From NCBI GenBank assembly GCA_903904875.1, contig CAIVEC010000034.1:1-43392 (forward strand): a DNA stretch of 43,392 bases. The letters run 5' to 3'. How positions within the stretch are numbered: position 1 is the stretch's first letter; every line of letters begins with the position of its first letter. The notes below the pieces were generated by a model. That model saw only the letters and a list, made by a program, of their open reading frames with translations. It was not told the DNA's origin and made no database searches. A program made the position numbers and the translations under genes. Positions 31,361 through 39,185 of this stretch are shown one piece after another. The DNA is from an uncultured bacterium (lineage in GTDB: Bacteria; Patescibacteriota; Gracilibacteria; Absconditabacterales; Absconditicoccaceae).

Positions 31361-31372
31361 TTTATATGGTTG

Positions 31373-32155
31373 TTAAAATAAGTCTTCTGTAATTCAAGAT
31401 AAAATCTCGTATCAGTCCTTAGTTATAAGTATTGTGTATTCCCGCTGTGCTCAGAGATCTCCGTCTTTGCAATAGAGATTCCGATTATTTCCTGGCTTAT
31501 GCGTGAAATCAGTGGAAGTCACTGCGGTTATCGGTTCAAACGCCAATACCATCCCAGGTTGAAAGACGATATTTTTCATCTCAGGATTCGGTGTATTGTA
31601 TACATACGGTTTTTCATGCACTTTGCTTCCTACGCCATGACCGGTCAATTTTCATAATACGGAAAATCAGGCATTCGTGATGATAGCATATACGCGATGG
31701 GAATATTCGAATATCGCTTTTCCCGGTCAGATATGTTTGATGGCTTCATCAAGTCATTTTTTAGTGGCTTTGGTCAATGCATATCCTAGCGGATTAGCTG
31801 CTTCTCCTCAGATTGGGATAGTGATAGCGGAATCGGTGATTCACCCATTGTAGGTAATTCAGCAATCGATTTTAAGCAAATCTCCTTTTTTCAATACATA
31901 GTCATCAGGGATTCCATGGACGACACAGTCATTTACCGATAGACATAAATTAGCAGGATATCATTCATATCCTTTGAATGATCATTTGAGCTTATGGGTT
32001 GTGATATAATGCTCTGCGACGAATTCCAGTTCTATCAGAGAAATACCAGCTTTTGCTTTGCTGTACAATAAATGTAAAAGCGCGGTCAGATGTTTTCCTG
32101 ATTCCCTGATATTCGCTATCTGCCTTTTATCTTTTATCTGTATTTCATTTTGCAT
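31373..32155 (-). CDS. map: Type I methionine aminopeptidase
   Basis: 260 aa. Removes the initiator Met. Metal ligands are visible: DCGITYNGGITDS (two Asp), the GHGVG histidine, the glutamate in LAFEPITA, and the final one in [13 protein letters not shown]. The C-terminus TKDGYEILSG is reached only through UGA glycines; the standard code would truncate it before the last metal ligand. A TATACT box lies 14 bases ahead of the ATG. It is divergent from the CYTH gene with 61 bases between the starts. Confidence 0.96.
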
Positions 32156-32216
32156 AGCTGCAAAAGATTAGTATAGTAAATCGTAAGTTTTTATATTCAA
32201 TAATCTCCCAATAGCA

Positions 32217-32750
32217 ATGAAAAATATAGAAGTGGAGGTCAGATCGTTCATAGATGAAAGCAAATATCATCAACTGATAGATTTTTTCGAGCAGCATGCA
32301 AAATTTCTGAAAGAAGATTCTCAAGTCACCCATTATTTCACTGGAGACCACGATCTGAGGATCCAGAAAAACAATTTCTTTTCCAAAATCTGGATGAAGA
32401 AATGACAGATTCATGACGATCATAGGGAGGAATTGGAAATAAAATTCGATAAGGAAAATTTCGAAAAATTACAGCAGCTTTTTCTAAACTTATGATACGA
32501 GATCGAGATCACCTGGCTGAGAAAACGTCTGCAGTTTGATTGGGACGGAATAGATGTAAGCCTGGATTTTACTAAATGATACGGTTATATCATCGAACTT
32601 GAAATACTTACTACGGACCTGGAAAAAGACGAAGCATTAGATGTCCTTCGCAAAAAATTCGCTGAACTGGAAATACCTATCACTCCCAAAGAGGAATTCA
32701 AAAAGAAATATGAACGGTACAAACAGAACCGGAAAACGCTTATAGAATAA
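32217..32750 (+). CDS. CYTH-domain protein
   Basis: 177 aa with the CYTH tunnel fold. N-terminal charged strand MKNIEVEVRSFIDESKY (ExEx pattern), HYFTGDHDLRIQK, EELEIKFD, and C-terminal EIEITWLRKRLQFDWDG and IELEILTTD. Members are class IV adenylate cyclases or thiamine-triphosphate/tripolyphosphate hydrolases binding triphosphate in the tunnel with metal. Which substrate applies here cannot be told. Two glycines are UGA. Confidence 0.85.
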
Positions 32751-32812
32751 AAACAGGATGCAGGGAGCAAGGCGCAAGTTCCTGTAACCTTCAACTTGTA
32801 ACCTGTAACTAT
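32751..32812. repeat. Intergenic repeat family 2, copy 2
   Basis: AACAGGATGCAGGGAGCAAGGCGCAAG followed by TTCCTGTAACCTTCAACTTGTAACCTGTAACTA. It fills the gap between the converging CYTH and dut genes, in the same position as copy 1 between the K+ channel and ruvC genes. Confidence 0.7.
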
Positions 32813-32816
32813 AAAT

Positions 32817-33251
32817 TTAATTCTTTCATGTACTTCCTCGTGATCATTCCCCTCTCTGGCTTTCAGTGAGTTCCTGGACTTCTTGCCGCTCGACGTAGTG
32901 GCATTTTTCTATGATGAATTGTGCTATCTTATCTCATTCATTGATGGGAAAATCCTCTTGTCAGAAATTAATGAGAATAATTCAAATATCACCCCTATAT
33001 CCTGAATCTATGACTCCGGCCAATACATCTATTCCATGTTTGTATGCCGATCATGAACGTGGTGCTATCCTGCCGTAATATCCATGAGGGATAGCGGTAG
33101 CTATATTTGTCTTGAATAATTTCCTTTCTCCTGGTTTGAGGATATAATTTTCCGTAGAGAATAAGTCATATCCGGCATCGGAAAATGTCGCTTGGGAAGG
33201 TATTTTCGCTTTCTCGGAAAGTCTTTGGAACGGGATAGTGATTTCTGTCAT
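32817..33251 (-). CDS. dut: dUTP diphosphatase (dUTPase)
   Basis: 144 aa trimeric dUTPase that removes dUTP and supplies dUMP. All five motifs are seen: SDAGYDLFS, RIAPRSGSA, GVIDSGYRGD, GDKIAQFIIE and the C-terminal lid RGEGSRGSTGKN. Three of the motif glycines are UGA, and the lid would be lost under the standard code. The ATG at 33251 gives the family-typical start; a longer frame from 33362 has no support. The next gene on this strand begins after a terminator. Confidence 0.94.
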
Positions 33252-33345
33252 TTTATGTAAGAAAAAATAAATCTCTGTATCCACTCTTACATAAGTGATT
33301 TTTGTTTTCAATGATATATTTTCTGAAAGGAGAATATACAATTTC

Positions 33346-33375
33346 GATGTCACCCCGACCATTCGGGGTTACATC
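33346..33375. repeat. Palindromic repeat (GATGTCACCCCG / CGGGGTTACATC)
   Basis: An 11-pair hairpin with one mismatch and a six-base loop in the gap ahead of dut. Its GTCACCCCGA form resembles palindromes common in other bacteria. It could be a dispersed element; no second copy was found in the window. Confidence 0.6.
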
Positions 33376-33382
33376 TCAAATG

Positions 33383-33409
33383 AAAAAAACTCTCCGAAAA
33401 CCAGAGAGT
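33383..33409 (-). terminator. Rho-independent terminator
   Basis: ACTCTC ... GAGAGT hairpin followed on the minus strand by a seven-T run, 12 bases past the stop of the secreted-protein gene at 33422. Confidence 0.75.
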
Positions 33410-33421
33410 AAAATAATGTCG

Positions 33422-33907
33422 TTAATCCTTATCCATTTCCAGGAAAATCCTTGTATCCTTGGAATAATCAACCGTATCCGTCTTTTGGAGCAGGGAATCC
33501 AATATCGGTTTGAGAATGTCGAGATCATTCAGCGGCTGCTGGTCAAATTCAAGCTGTTTGATAGGTGTTTTCAATGCAAGTTTGAAAACATGTCCGTTGA
33601 TATCATTTAATTCTACAGATGTGCACCACAGCGGGTAAAATGACGTTATTGTAGAACCATAGAAATTAGACACCAAGTAGGCTGTACAAAACAATGAAGA
33701 ATCGACATTGAATGCAACCTCCATGTTTTTGACGTAAATGAAGTCATCCACATCATCAACCTTGCAGAAGATGACATCAGCCTGTTTGAAAAGATTAACC
33801 AGATATTCTTCGTCAATCTCGTAATGAAGAGAATCTGCAGCGGTAAAAGTTTGAGCTCCAGCTAGAGAGCTCATTACCATCAAAAGGAAAACATAGACGT
33901 ATTTCAT
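33422..33907 (-). CDS. Secreted hypothetical protein (161 aa)
   Basis: A clear signal peptide: MKYVYVFLLMVMSSLAGAQ with an A-G-A cleavage site. The mature part is acidic (many Asp) with aromatic-rich strands (DVDDFIYVKNMEVAFNV, YLVSNFYGSTITSFYPLW) and two cysteines. No UGA codon occurs. No family is recognised. Codon and residue use differ slightly from the neighbours (fewer Lys and Ile, more GTC and CTG), and the MVMSSLAGAQTF-type leader looks like that of Bacteroidetes proteins, so transfer from outside is possible but unproven. Confidence 0.75.
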   Translation of the reverse strand: MKYVYVFLLMVMSSLAGAQTFTAADSLHYEIDEEYLVNLFKQADVIFCKVDDVDDFIYVKNMEVAFNVDSSLFCTAYLVSNFYGSTITSFYPLWCTSVELNDINGHVFKLALKTPIKQLEFDQQPLNDLDILKPILDSLLQKTDTVDYSKDTRIFLEMDKD

Positions 33908-33978
33908 AGAGTATTTTTTGTTTTTAGAAAATATACATATTTCTTTTTAAAAGTCAATGTTTCATGGAAATGTGGTAA

Positions 33979-35004
33979 TTACTTAGCCGAAGCAGTCCGA
34001 TCCTGGATAAATTGGTCAGAAAATTGGTTGATGATTCAGGTATCTAAGAGAATTATTCAGATTTCCCTATTTTTGTCCAACGACGTAGCCGATAAATTCA
34101 TACTTCCGAGCAATAAGGTTTTGTGGTCTATGAGAATCATCTTGGTGTGATTGTAGTATTTCTTGAATTTCCTCGCGTAGGTAGTTCCGAAATACCTGAT
34201 AAGTTCATCATTATCGCTCGTATCAGCCACGAGGAGCTTGAATTCAGACAATTGTTTTTTGGATTTGAGAATCGTTCGAAGTCTGTCATCAGTAATATAT
34301 TGCGTCTGGATGATGATGGATGTTTTGGCTGATTGAAGTAATTGCTCAATGACTCCCCTGCAATTAATATTACAGACCACGAGATTCGGATGAATATCTT
34401 TCATGGTGATTTTTGTTCCTACCCGATCTTTCTCGAATATCGTGTGCAAACTTGCTCGAATTCAACTATCAGTGCTTTGGAAAAAGTGTTCGCGATTGGC
34501 AGCGAATGAGCTGTTCGTTAAATTCGCCGTCTGAATGATGAATCCACTGTCGATGAGATTAACCTTGGCATGAACATATTCCGTACCCATCTGCTTATCG
34601 GACTTGAGCTGGATATTTTGATATCAACTGAAATACTGACTGAGGACCTTCAAGGTATTCCGATATTGCTGGAATTTATTGTCTTCTACGATTATCCTGA
34701 TATTCACGCCGCTTGCAGCGAGTTTCTTGAGCAATGATTTGAAGTCTTTTTGAGTGAATTCGTATGTCCGCAGGTCTAAATTCTGCTTTGCTGTTGCAAA
34801 GCTTCATAGCTCTTTGGCTAAGCTCTCTTTGGGTGAACGGAAAAACGATCAGCTGATATTCTGAAGTTTAGTTAACTGTGTTTGAATTGTTCTCGTGCTG
34901 GCTTGAGGTGAATAGGTACCTAGTTGTATCTGTGCATCACCGAGGACAAGTCCTAGAATAAGTATTGCTATCACTACTCCAAAGCCTATCAGTTTTTTCT
35001 TCAT
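33979..35004 (-). CDS. Phospholipase D-like protein with two HKD motifs
   Basis: 341 aa. N-terminal membrane anchor or signal (KKKLIGFGVVIAILILGLVL), then two PLD domains. The HxKxxxxD motifs are HAKVNLID in the first half and HTKMILID near the C-terminus, each followed by a G-S/T-x-N-like stretch (TANLTNSSF and GSMNLSATS). The family includes phospholipases, cardiolipin synthases and nucleases such as Nuc. With an export signal and a single protein of this size, an outer-face nuclease or phospholipase is likely. UGA glycines link the parts. It is divergent from the gene at 35083. Confidence 0.88.
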
Positions 35005-35011
35005 CAAAAAT

Positions 35012-35039
35012 TTGACAAATAAATAATTATATATATACT
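35012..35039 (+). promoter_or_regulatory. Near-consensus promoter
   Basis: TTGACA, 16 bases, TATACT, 43 bases ahead of the ATG at 35083. It should drive the 35083-36824 pair. Confidence 0.75.
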
Positions 35040-35082
35040 AATACTAATTATAGCAAATCGTTTTATTTTTTCAATAGCTCTC

Positions 35083-35619
35083 ATGAGAAAAACAGACCCA
35101 AAAAAACAATATAATCCATCACTTCAAACTTTTATACCCGATAGCATTCGTGATGATAAAAACGCATATAAAGAAGTTTGAACATACATCCAAGAAAATC
35201 TTTGGAAATATATGGATAAAGATCGGGTCAAAAAGGCTGTTTTCGTGCTTGATGATCCATTACAAGAATATGGAAACGACATTGAAATGGTCAAGGTGAT
35301 GCTAAGGCATTTTCTTCCCAAGGTAAAAAAAATACTCAATGTAGATGATAAGCATCCGCTCAAAGACCGTATCGATAGCAAATTGAAAGATAAACATCTC
35401 CTCGATCGTCTTATCAATCAACAAATCAATCTTTATCGGGAACAGAGAAATACGTGATGATTGATCACGAAAATACTTCAAGAAGGACCGGCTATCGATA
35501 TGAATCAGCCTCATAAGAAACAATTAACAACTAAACTTGTTCCCCAAACACAGAAGACCATTATCGCGAATATTCTGACCTTCATGATTTTAGAAGAAGA
35601 GTTACAGAAAGCATGATAG
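35083..35619 (+). CDS. Hypothetical protein upstream of the lytic transglycosylase (178 aa)
   Basis: Highly charged, helical, no signal sequence: MRKTDPKKQYNPSLQTFIPD at the start, then DRVKKAVFVLDDPLQEYGND and KDRIDSKLKDKHLLDRLINQ, ending ILEEELQKAG. No family is recognised. It ends GCA-UGA-TAG, while the next gene begins at the ATG that overlaps these codons (ATGATAG). So the stop under the standard code would have been the UGA overlapping that ATG; under table 25 the protein gains one Gly. The tight overlap means the two genes are translated together, so it is likely a partner of the transglycosylase. Confidence 0.78.
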
Positions 35620-36824
35620 AAACTTTACGACATGACGATAAAGCTTCAGAATTGGATATCTTGGCTCAATCGACCAAGAAAGCATTATCTGAATTTAAAA
35701 AAAGCGTACTAGAAAAATCTGACGGACAGAAAATAAATTTATACAAGAAACCGATCCAATTATGATATAATGAAATCAACAAAGAGAGAAAAATAACTAT
35801 TAATTTACCTGATGAATACTCCGCTCAATGAAGGATACTTAGATGCCTCAGACGAAAATCAGCTACTGATGCCGTAGAGAAAAAATACGGAATCCCAAAA
35901 TGACTGCTTTTGGCTATGATGGCGCAAGAAGGGATGTGAGATCCTACGATGCCTAACCTTTCCGGTGACGGCGGATTATGATTGATCCATATCCAGGCGG
36001 TGAATGCAGCGAACTTCTGATTAACAACATTACCAAGATACACTAAAAATATGCAGGATTTCAAACATGGAAAGGAAATCACTTCCGTATTGAAAAAGAA
36101 TAATTCTGAAACGAAAAAACTGATCGCTTACGACGATAGATTCCATCCTATCATGTGACTTGACTGCTCAGCCAGGTTTTTGAAAAATCTCTACAATCGT
36201 ACAGAAAGCGGTAAGGACAAGCGAATAAACGCTTTGAGAAAATACTCTTGAAGAGCGCTGAACGACTATCTTCGGCCTGTCGTAAAATATCGGACACTCA
36301 TCAACCAATATACATGAGAACCTCTTCCTGATTTTTCTGAAAACACCAACAAAGAAATCGCAAACATGAAAAAGGCATGATCAGTTTCGATCAGCGGAGT
36401 AGATGTTCCTTTGGATATCGTCAGCAAATCAATCCAAAAGCTTTCTATCACCATAGACGGAAAACCTGTCACCTATCAGCAATATCTAGCGTATTTCACC
36501 TGACAGGTCCAGAACTACTGATTGAATACGTATATCATCAGTAAATCAGCTTTACTCAGTCCAAATAAAAAAACTGCAGAAAAAATAGAAAATTTTCAAT
36601 ATCTCAAAAAAAGCAAGGACGGAAAACGGTTGGTATATAAATATACTATCCCTTCAGATAATTATGCTACCGATCCAAAAGAATTCCTTACACTTGCCAA
36701 ACTACGCAATACATTTGCATGAAAAATAGTTCAGCTTACCGACGAAAACGGATTACCTATAAATCCTTTGAATTTCCCTAAAAAGAAATGAAACGCCGTG
36801 TACATCAAAGAGAAAATTATATAA
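35613..36824 (+). CDS. SLT-type lytic transglycosylase-like protein
   Basis: 403 aa. Residues ~85-150 match the lytic transglycosylase core: AVEKKYGIPKGLLLAMMAQE with the catalytic-type glutamate, then the PTMPNLSGDGGLGLIHIQ segment, where several glycines are UGA. The rest is an unassigned, Lys-rich region with a C-terminal part (KIVQLTDENGLPINPLNFP). No signal peptide is obvious, which is odd for a peptidoglycan cleaver; a soluble spanin- or phage-like use, or export by another route, is possible. It starts inside the last codons of the upstream gene. It converges with rsmI, leaving 3 bases between the stops. Confidence 0.75.
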
Positions 36825-36827
36825 TAT

Positions 36828-37496
36828 CTAATTTTTTATCCCGACAACAAACTCTCCCTTGATGAGAAGTTTTTTTGTTTTGATCAAATCCAAAGCCTCC
36901 TCTACCGTTCACGTGAAATGCTGTTCGAACATCTTGCTCAATTCTCTCGCGAGTGAAATCTGACCGTGGAATCCAGCCTGAGAAAGTTCTTGTAAGAATT
37001 TTTCCATCCTATGGACGGACTCATACACAAAGACGGGTATTTTTGACTGTAGAATCTCTTTGATTTTGGTCTGTCTCCCCTTCTTGGTCGGAAGAAATCA
37101 GAGGTAAATGAATTCAGAGGTATCGAATCATGCAGCAACGATAGCTGGAATAAGTGCATTAGCACCTGGTAAAATCGTGTAGGGAATCTTATTTTCGTTG
37201 CAGAGCTGGATCAATATCTTTCCTGGATCGGAAAGTCCTGGCGTCCCTGCTTCAGACATCATTCATACATCAGCATCACGAATAATGTTCAGATAATGAG
37301 CTAATTTTCCTTTATCGGTAAAACTCGTAAGCGAAAGAAAATCTTTATCCTGATATGCGATATCGTACATGCCAAGTAGCTTTTTCGCCGTCCTCGTATC
37401 CTCGCAGATAAGATATTTGAGTTCTTTGAATAAGCGTAAAGCGCGAAGCGTGATATCTTCTTTGTTACCGATTGGCGTTGGGATGAAATAGAGCAT
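36828..37496 (-). CDS. rsmI: 16S rRNA 2'-O-ribose C1402 methyltransferase RsmI
   Basis: 222 aa SAM-dependent methyltransferase of the tetrapyrrole-methylase fold. Motifs: FIPTPIGNKEDITLRALRLF at the N-terminus, ICEDTRTAKKLL, the SAM loop SEAGTPGLSDPGK and PGANALIPAIVAAGF. The C-terminal extension found in many RsmI proteins is short. Methylates C1402 of 16S rRNA at the decoding site. The UGA glycine before MMSEAGTP is needed to join the two halves. The region before its start is filled with repeats. Confidence 0.93.
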
Positions 37497-37534
37497 GGTT
37501 GTAAAGTAAACATAAAATTTATTTTATTTTTTTT

Positions 37535-37680
37535 CCTCACCCCCTCTCCTTCAGTATTGTAGTTTTTCCTCACCCCCTTTTTCCCCCTCTCCTTCAGAGA
37601 GGGGGATGATTACTGTTCCCTCTCTGAAGGAGAGGGTTAGGGTGAGGATATCGCTATCAAGCTGAGAGGTGGGGTGAGGT
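37535..37680. repeat. CCCTCTCCTTCAGAGAGGG palindromic repeat cluster
   Basis: Contains several related palindromes, including CCCCCTCTCCTTCAGAGAGGGGG (37583-37605) and CCCTCTCTGAAGGAGAGGG (37618-37636), plus the strings CCTCACCCCC and GGTGGGGTGAGG. It fills the gap between rsmI and the mutY stop. Similar elements are known in several bacterial phyla. Confidence 0.8.
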
Positions 37681-37686
37681 TGTTCG

Positions 37687-38520
37687 CTATTCTGCTATCG
37701 TGATTACTCATTTACTGACTTTTATCAATCATTCTTTTTTCATATCCTTGATAATTTTCTCTACATTTTTATGAGGAAAATCTTCTTTCAAACTTGTAAC
37801 TTGCAACCTTCAACTTGTAACTAGCTGCTTTAGCAGCGTTCAGCGGACTTGTCTATCGGAACCTTCGAACTTCGATTGTTTGGAAAGTGGCTTTATCTTT
37901 GTCTTACGAGCTGTCAGAAGCAACGCTCATTGATCCATGAGTGCGTTGTGCCGGTCACGAGAGCACCCGGGTGGAATTATTTTAGTTGCAAATTCTTCGA
38001 GTTCTTTAGCGGTAATTGTTTCAGGGATTTTGAATAAAAAAATCAATACTCTTCTGATATTCGTATCAATTACCGGTATAGGTAAGTTCCATGCGAATGC
38101 CATGATAGCGGCTGAGGTATACGGACCGATTCACGGTAGTTTTTGTAATTCAGCTCTGTCTTTTGGCAAATGGAGGCGATTGGTAATCGCCCCTACAGTC
38201 TTATCTTTTCTTGATACTTGATACTTGGTACTTGATACTATCTTCGCGCATTTTTGTAATCTTAACGCTCTGCTGTTGAATCATAATCCCGATCGATGTT
38301 TGAGCAGATCCGTTTTCGAAGCTTTGGCTAAGGTTTTATAATCAGGAAAATCTTTCATCCGCTGATGAAAATATGGTACTACCCTATCAACCTGCGTCTG
38401 CTGGAGCATCACTTCGGAAATATGGATAGCATACGGATCCCTAGTCTGTCTCCATGGAAGTTTTCTCCCGTTTTTAGCGTATCGAGAAAGGATATTTTTT
38501 TGGATGGTTGGGGTATTCAT
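37687..38520 (-). CDS. mutY: A/G-specific adenine glycosylase MutY, cluster-less, with apparent repeat-derived insertions
   Basis: 277 aa. Removes adenine opposite 8-oxoguanine. The N-terminal core is typical: LPWRQTRDPYAIHISEVMLQ with the catalytic Glu, QTQVDRVVPYFHQ, KLPGIGPYTSAAIMAF helix-hairpin-helix and PVIDTNIRRVL with the catalytic Asp. The four cysteines that hold the [4Fe-4S] cluster are absent: the region reads LLTARKTKIKPLSKQS. There is no MutT-like C-terminal domain; instead a short winged-helix-like tail ends in KKEGLIKVSKG. Two stretches (about residues 95-116 and 224-246) coincide with repeat DNA and look inserted in frame. The TAG stop lies beside the 37535-37680 repeats. Confidence 0.85.
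37785..37822. repeat. Repeat family 2 fragment inside mutY
   Basis: TTTCAAACTTGTAACTTGCAACCTTCAACTTGTAACTA matches the right arm of the family 2 elements at 30336 and 32751. Read in the mutY frame it encodes VTSGRLQVTSLKE, a segment with no clear counterpart in other MutY proteins. Confidence 0.65.
38170..38240. repeat. Repeat fragment inside mutY (GGCGATTGGTAATCGCC and CTTGATACTTGATACTTGG)
   Basis: GGCGATTGGTAATCGCC (38174-38190) is a perfect seven-pair hairpin, followed by CCCTACAG and then TTGATACTTGATACTTGGTACTTGATACT, a tandem ACTTGATA-type repeat. Both are types of sequence usually found between genes. Here they encode about 20 residues (VSSTKYQVSRKDKTVGAITN) without breaking the frame. 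Confidence 0.7.
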
Positions 38521-38544
38521 ACATCAATAAAAAACACTAAATTT

Positions 38545-38660
38545 TGTCTCCCTTTGTAAGGGGAGAAGGCAAAGCCAGAGGGGTTTATGGACAAATAGTA
38601 CAATAGTCCATAAATCCTCCACCACTTCCGTGGTACCCCTCCTTTTAAAAGGAGGACAAT
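38545..38660. repeat. Complex nested palindromic repeat
   Basis: Four hairpins in a row: TCTCCCTTTGTAAGGGGAGA, TTTATGGAC ... GTCCATAAA, ACCACTTCCGTGGT and CCTCCTTTTAAAAGGAGG (38638-38655). It fills the gap between the DUF1294 stop and mutY. CTCCTTTTAAAAGGAG-type elements are common in several phyla. The last hairpin may also act as a terminator. Confidence 0.8.
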
Positions 38661-38670
38661 TCTTTTAAAT

Positions 38671-38946
38671 TTACAGAGAGAATAATAATACGATAGTGAG
38701 AACAATCCAAGCACCAGCAATCAATCGGAATTTAGTTAGGAATTTTCCCTTGATGGTCTTGTGACGGAAGGCTTGCATGCCAATCACCGCTCCAAGCCGT
38801 CAGCCAAGCGCCGTGCAGATAAGCAGATTCTTTTCGGAAATTCTTCGTTTCTGAGCGGTTGCCTTGTATTTATCCACTCATCGGATGATGAAAGTGATGA
38901 GGTTGATAAGGAGCAAATATCGTATTAGTAAGCTGGTTCGTGACAT
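38671..38946 (-). CDS. DUF1294 family small membrane protein
   Basis: 91 aa with two or three hydrophobic helices (about 5-21 and 75-90 are clearest). The family core is visible: DKYKATAQKRRISEKNLLIC, then ALGGRLGAVIGMQAFRHKTI and KGKFLTKFRLI. The function of the family is unknown; it is a small integral membrane protein in many bacteria. The start MSRTSLLIRYL is the only ATG in a suitable place. It is divergent from the giant surface-protein gene. Confidence 0.85.
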
Positions 38947-38947
38947 T

Positions 38948-38985
38948 TTTTTAATTCAGAATTTAAAATTCATAATTCAGAATAA
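38948..38985. repeat. AATTCAGAAT intergenic repeat, copy 2
   Basis: TTTTTTTAATTCAGAATTTAAAATTCATAATTCAGAATAAAATG; shares TTAATTCAGAAT and TAATTCAGAAT units with 26203-26284. Confidence 0.55.
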
Positions 38986-39035
38986 AATGTAGTCTTATGG
39001 TCAGAATTTTCAATGTAAAAAAAGTCCTCGTTTTT

Positions 39036-39064
39036 TTGACAAAAAGACCTTCCGTCAGTATAAT
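39036..39064 (+). promoter_or_regulatory. Perfect sigma70 promoter for the surface-protein gene
   Basis: TTGACA, 17 bases, TATAAT. The transcript should begin about six or seven bases past TATAAT, at the base of the first stem of the structured element that follows, so that element is the 5' leader. Confidence 0.92.
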
Positions 39065-39143
39065 TGAGATGCAATAAAAACTTGAACCTTTTTCTGAGAG
39101 TTTTTATGCCATCGAAATTATATTTTACAGAGTAAAATATAAT
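39062..39143 (+). ncRNA. Structured two-hairpin leader element, copy B (proposed)
   Basis: Hairpin 1 pairs GATGCAATAAAAAC (39068-39081) with GTTTTTATGCCATC (39100-39113), 12 of 14 pairs. Hairpin 2 pairs ATTATATTTTAC with GTAAAATATAAT around AGA (39117-39143), all 12 pairs. Copy A at 14326 shares the sequence of hairpin 1 at both ends and has the third pair changed from U-A to C-G. Placement right after a perfect promoter and 42 bases ahead of the ATG makes it a 5' leader of the surface-protein mRNA. Possible roles: mRNA stabiliser, thermosensor, or a binding site for a protein. Confidence 0.55.
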
Positions 39144-39185
39144 AGTAATAAGAAAAATATTTTTTTATTATATACCACAGAACCA

